Shown: positions 4,580 to 6,417 of the stretch, piece after piece
How the letters are laid out: each line of letters begins with the position of its first letter
How positions within the stretch are numbered: the first letter of the stretch is position 1
Source of the DNA: Methanobacteriota archaeon
GTDB taxonomy: Archaea > Halobacteriota > Halobacteria > Halobacteriales > Halalkalicoccaceae
Direction: 5' to 3'
Assembly: GCA_022561895.1 (NCBI GenBank)
Contig: JADFQH010000176.1
Location: 1 to 6,417, forward strand
Length of the DNA stretch: 6,417 nt
Notes under the pieces: generated by a model
Databases searched by the model: none
The model's input: the letters and a program-made list of their open reading frames with translations, nothing else
Told to the model about the DNA's origin: nothing
Position numbers and translations under genes: made by a program

Positions 4580-5926
4580 ATGGCAAACGGAAACATTACA
4601 TCTGAAGAACAATCGGTACTGAAGCGCATCCAAGACGAGAACGTGAAGTTCCTGCGTCTTCAGTTCACCGACATCACTGGCACCGTTAAGAACGTCGCGA
4701 TCCCCGCGAGTCAGGCCGAGAAAGCGTTCGACGAGGGGATCTGGTTCGACGGGAGTTCGATCGAAGGGTTCGTCCGTATTCAGGAGTCGGATATGCGCCT
4801 CGAACCCGATCCGACGACGTTCGAAGTCCTGCCGTGGAGATCCAACGGCGATCACGCGAGCGCACGTCTGATCTGTGACGTGGTCAACACCGACGGCACG
4901 CGCTTTGCGGGTGGACCACGACAGGTCTTGAAAAGCGTTCTCGAGAAGGCCGACGAACTAGGTTACACCGTCTCGATCGGCCCCGAACCCGAGTTCTTCC
5001 TCTTCAAAACCGACGAAGAGGGCAACGCGACGACGATCCCCCACGATACAGGTGGGTACTTCGATCTCGCACCCAAGGATCTCGCGAGCGACGTGCGCCG
5101 CGACATCATCTTCGCCTTGGAGGATATGGGCTTCGAGATCGAGGCCAGCCACCACGAGGTCGCCGAAGGCCAACACGAGATCAACTTCAAGTACGAGGAC
5201 GCGCTGGAGGCGGCGGACAACATCGCCACGTTCCGCTCGGTGGTTCGTGCGGTCGCCGCACAGAACGATCTCCATGCGACGTTCATGCCCAAGCCGATCT
5301 CCGCGATAAATGGTTCAGGTATGCACACCCACATCAGCCTCTTCGACGAGGACGGCAACGCCTTCGCCGACGATTCTGATGAGTTCAATCTTTCCGAACT
5401 TGCCTACAAGTTCATGGGCGGGATTCTGAACCACGCCGAAGCCTTTGCGGCAGTCACCAACCCGACCGTGAACTCCTACAAACGGCTGGTTCCCGGCTAC
5501 GAAGCGCCGGTCTACATCGCGTGGTCGGACGTCAACCGCTCCGCACTGATTCGGGTTCCGGACGCCGCAGGCGCGAGTTCGCGTTTCGAGGTCCGCAACC
5601 CCGATCCGTCGTGTAACCCCTACCTCGCGCTCGCGGCGATCATCGGCGCGGGTCTGCATGGGATCGAGACCGACGCCGATCCCGGCTCCCCAGTGCGAGA
5701 GGATATCTACGAGTTCGACGACGAGAAGCGCGAGGAGTACGGCATCACGACCTTGCCACCGAGTCTCAACAGCGCGGTCGACGCCCTCGAAAGCGACGAG
5801 GTGATCACCGACGCGCTCGGCGAGCACGTCACCGGGAAGTTCATCCAGGCAAAGCGTGCCGACTACGCCGATTATCGCACCCACGTCAGCGACTGGGAGA
5901 CCGAAAAGTACTTAGAGAAGTTCTGA
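4580..5926 (+). CDS. glnA: Glutamine synthetase, type I (alpha-like)
   Basis: This 448-residue enzyme makes glutamine from glutamate, ammonia and ATP in the cytoplasm and forms a dodecamer in this family. The beta-grasp N-terminal domain (about 15-105) carries FDGSSIEGF (56-64). The catalytic domain has the metal ligands in PEPEFF (135-140) and in HHEVAEGQHEIN (191-202), the ATP signature KPISAINGSGMHTHIS (238-253), NPTVNSYKRLVPGYEAP (294-310) with the flexible-loop Glu at 308, and RFEVRNPDPSCNPYLA (335-350). The C-terminal region reads DIYEFDDEKREEYG (375-388) and shows neither the adenylylation tyrosine context nor the insertion of beta-type enzymes. Arg66 in the position of the Bacillus feedback-inhibition arginine suggests alpha-type control by glutamine. 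Length is normal and start and stop are clear. It is divergent from lrp, the probable regulator, and a hairpin with a T-run follows the stop. Confidence 0.98.
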   Translation: MANGNITSEEQSVLKRIQDENVKFLRLQFTDITGTVKNVAIPASQAEKAFDEGIWFDGSSIEGFVRIQESDMRLEPDPTTFEVLPWRSNGDHASARLICDVVNTDGTRFAGGPRQVLKSVLEKADELGYTVSIGPEPEFFLFKTDEEGNATTIPHDTGGYFDLAPKDLASDVRRDIIFALEDMGFEIEASHHEVAEGQHEINFKYEDALEAADNIATFRSVVRAVAAQNDLHATFMPKPISAINGSGMHTHISLFDEDGNAFADDSDEFNLSELAYKFMGGILNHAEAFAAVTNPTVNSYKRLVPGYEAPVYIAWSDVNRSALIRVPDAAGASSRFEVRNPDPSCNPYLALAAIIGAGLHGIETDADPGSPVREDIYEFDDEKREEYGITTLPPSLNSAVDALESDEVITDALGEHVTGKFIQAKRADYADYRTHVSDWETEKYLEKF

Positions 5927-5929
5927 GGG

Positions 5930-5957
5930 ATCGATCGTCCGATCTCGATTCATTTTT
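5930..5957 (+). terminator. Terminator after glnA
   Basis: A bulged hairpin (5930-5949; GATC repeats at 5933-5936 and 5941-5944 around a GTCC loop, extended by three outer pairs) is followed by a T5 run at 5953-5957. The T-run overlaps the stop codon of the minus-strand PIN fragment by one base. Confidence 0.5.
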
Positions 5958-6076
5958 CAGGCTCGATAGGGGACAACAGTCACGTCGAACGCCTCGAAAC
6001 CCCGATCGTACGTCGCGATCTGCTCGATATCGCGTGACTCCATCTGTGTGGCGATCATCATGAGATCAGGGAGTGT
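5957..6076 (-). pseudogene. PIN-domain (VapC-like) protein, C-terminal fragment
   Basis: The last 39 codons of a PIN-domain protein are visible: LPDLMMIATQMESRD, with the conserved acidic residue followed by the small/hydrophobic helix, then IEQIATYDRGFEAF, the usual strand with the conserved Asp of 'TxDxxF', and a short end VTVVPYRA. PIN proteins are usually ribonucleases of about 130 residues, often VapC toxins of toxin-antitoxin pairs. Here the N-terminal two thirds, including the first catalytic Asp of the LDTNVLI-type strand, are missing. The frame stays open to 6295, but those upstream codons are the antisense of the adjoining TrkA-C gene and show no PIN features. No antitoxin gene is present. 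The break is either a rearrangement or a contig chimera, and the fragment should not be active. Family recognition is from motif pattern only. Confidence 0.65.
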
Positions 6077-6080
6077 TGGA
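6050..6080. other. Junction between PIN fragment and TrkA-C membrane protein
   Basis: PIN similarity on the minus strand and TrkA-C-protein similarity on the plus strand both end within the same 20-30 bases, with the ATCATGAGATCAGG segment readable as part of either gene. A short stretch shared by two broken genes in opposite orientation is what a microhomology-mediated inversion, or an amplification/assembly chimera, leaves behind. Confidence 0.5.
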
Positions 6081-6417
6081 ATCGTCACTGCAGTTGCGAC
6101 GCTCGTGGTTTCGTTCACGCGAGCCAGCAGGCTCGGCGGCCCACGATTGGCGTACCTCGTCATCGGCGTGGTTGTGATCGTCGTCTTCGCCCGAACCAGT
6201 GGTTCAACCGGTTCATCACACCCGGAATCGAGTGGGCGATCAACCGTACTACCACGCTCGAATTCCGCGATTATGCTCACCTTCTGGAGTTCCAAGCGGG
6301 CTATCGGGTCGCTGAACTTCGAGCCGAGGACGACGACTGGCTCACCCGCAAGCCGCTCGGTGATCTGAATCTCAGTGACGAAGGCGTACTGATCCTGGGG
6401 ACCAACCGACAGGACGG
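6060..6417 (+). pseudogene. Membrane protein with TrkA-C domain, truncated and frameshifted
   Basis: Two plus-strand frames together give the C-terminal half of a membrane protein with a TrkA_C (RCK_C) domain, a family linked to potassium or other cation transport. The first frame (6060 to about 6199) reads RSGSVGIVTAVATLVVSF and VIGVVVIVVFART, two membrane helices. The second frame (from TGG at 6200) reads WFNRFITPGIEWAINR, then FRDYAHLL, and the start of the TrkA_C domain with YRVAELRAEDDDWL and DLNLSDEGVLILG. One missing base between 6197 and 6200 (ACC AG-TGG) would restore a single frame. The first frame remains open to 6368, but its later residues are low-complexity shadow sequence. The N-terminal helices are lost at the junction near 6060 and the C-terminus runs off the window. 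The family is recognised from remembered relatives; the ligand is unknown. Confidence 0.65.

Noticed and set aside
4190..5884. Antisense and out-of-frame open frames over lrp and glnA
   Set aside because: Both genes are full-length with all family motifs, so these frames are shadows.
1..6417. CRISPR array, rRNA, complete insertion sequence, or defence operon
   Set aside because: No regularly spaced repeats, rRNA-like conserved blocks, transposase motifs or effector-gene clusters are visible; the PIN fragment has no antitoxin partner.

Overview
The window looks like haloarchaeal DNA (class Halobacteria). The supported proteins are acidic, most starts are leaderless with a TATA-like box about 25-30 bases upstream, codons favour G and C at the third position, and the gene set is archaeal: a two-KH-domain rRNA-assembly protein, a group II chaperonin, an Lrp/AsnC regulator and a type I glutamine synthetase. 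A genus cannot be named safely from this sequence.

Layout. Bases 1-267 hold, on the minus strand, the middle of a bacterial-looking TatC that stops abruptly. A single-gene unit for the Krr1/Pno1-type KH protein (372-932, +) follows, then the thermosome subunit (1054-2757, +) with its own TATA box. Convergent to the thermosome are two small membrane-protein genes on the minus strand (2831-2980 and 3044-3340). Divergent from these is a frameshifted Tat-lipoprotein gene (3493-3902, +) of lower GC. Next is a divergent pair, lrp (3995-4453, -) and glnA (4580-5926, +), whose 126-base spacer holds both promoters and a palindrome midway between them. From about 5957 to the right edge are the last 39 codons of a PIN-domain protein (-), joined back to back to a truncated, frameshifted membrane/TrkA-C protein (+). 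No gene-free stretch exceeds 300 bases.

How the genes work together. The KH protein and chaperonin are housekeeping functions in ribosome biogenesis and protein folding. The lrp-glnA pair is a nitrogen-assimilation module in which the regulator probably acts on the shared spacer. The small membrane proteins and the lipoprotein are uncharacterised accessory genes.

Quality caution. Both ends break through the middle of genes, and the two genes at the right-hand break face each other across one point. Two other reading frames can each be restored by one added base. This pattern fits a chimeric or error-containing contig at least as well as natural rearrangement, so the outer 300-450 bases should not be used for synteny. 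I found no convincing new multi-gene system. The observations most worth following are the palindrome between lrp and glnA, the second strong TATA box upstream of the thermosome, and an overlooked 49-residue membrane protein.
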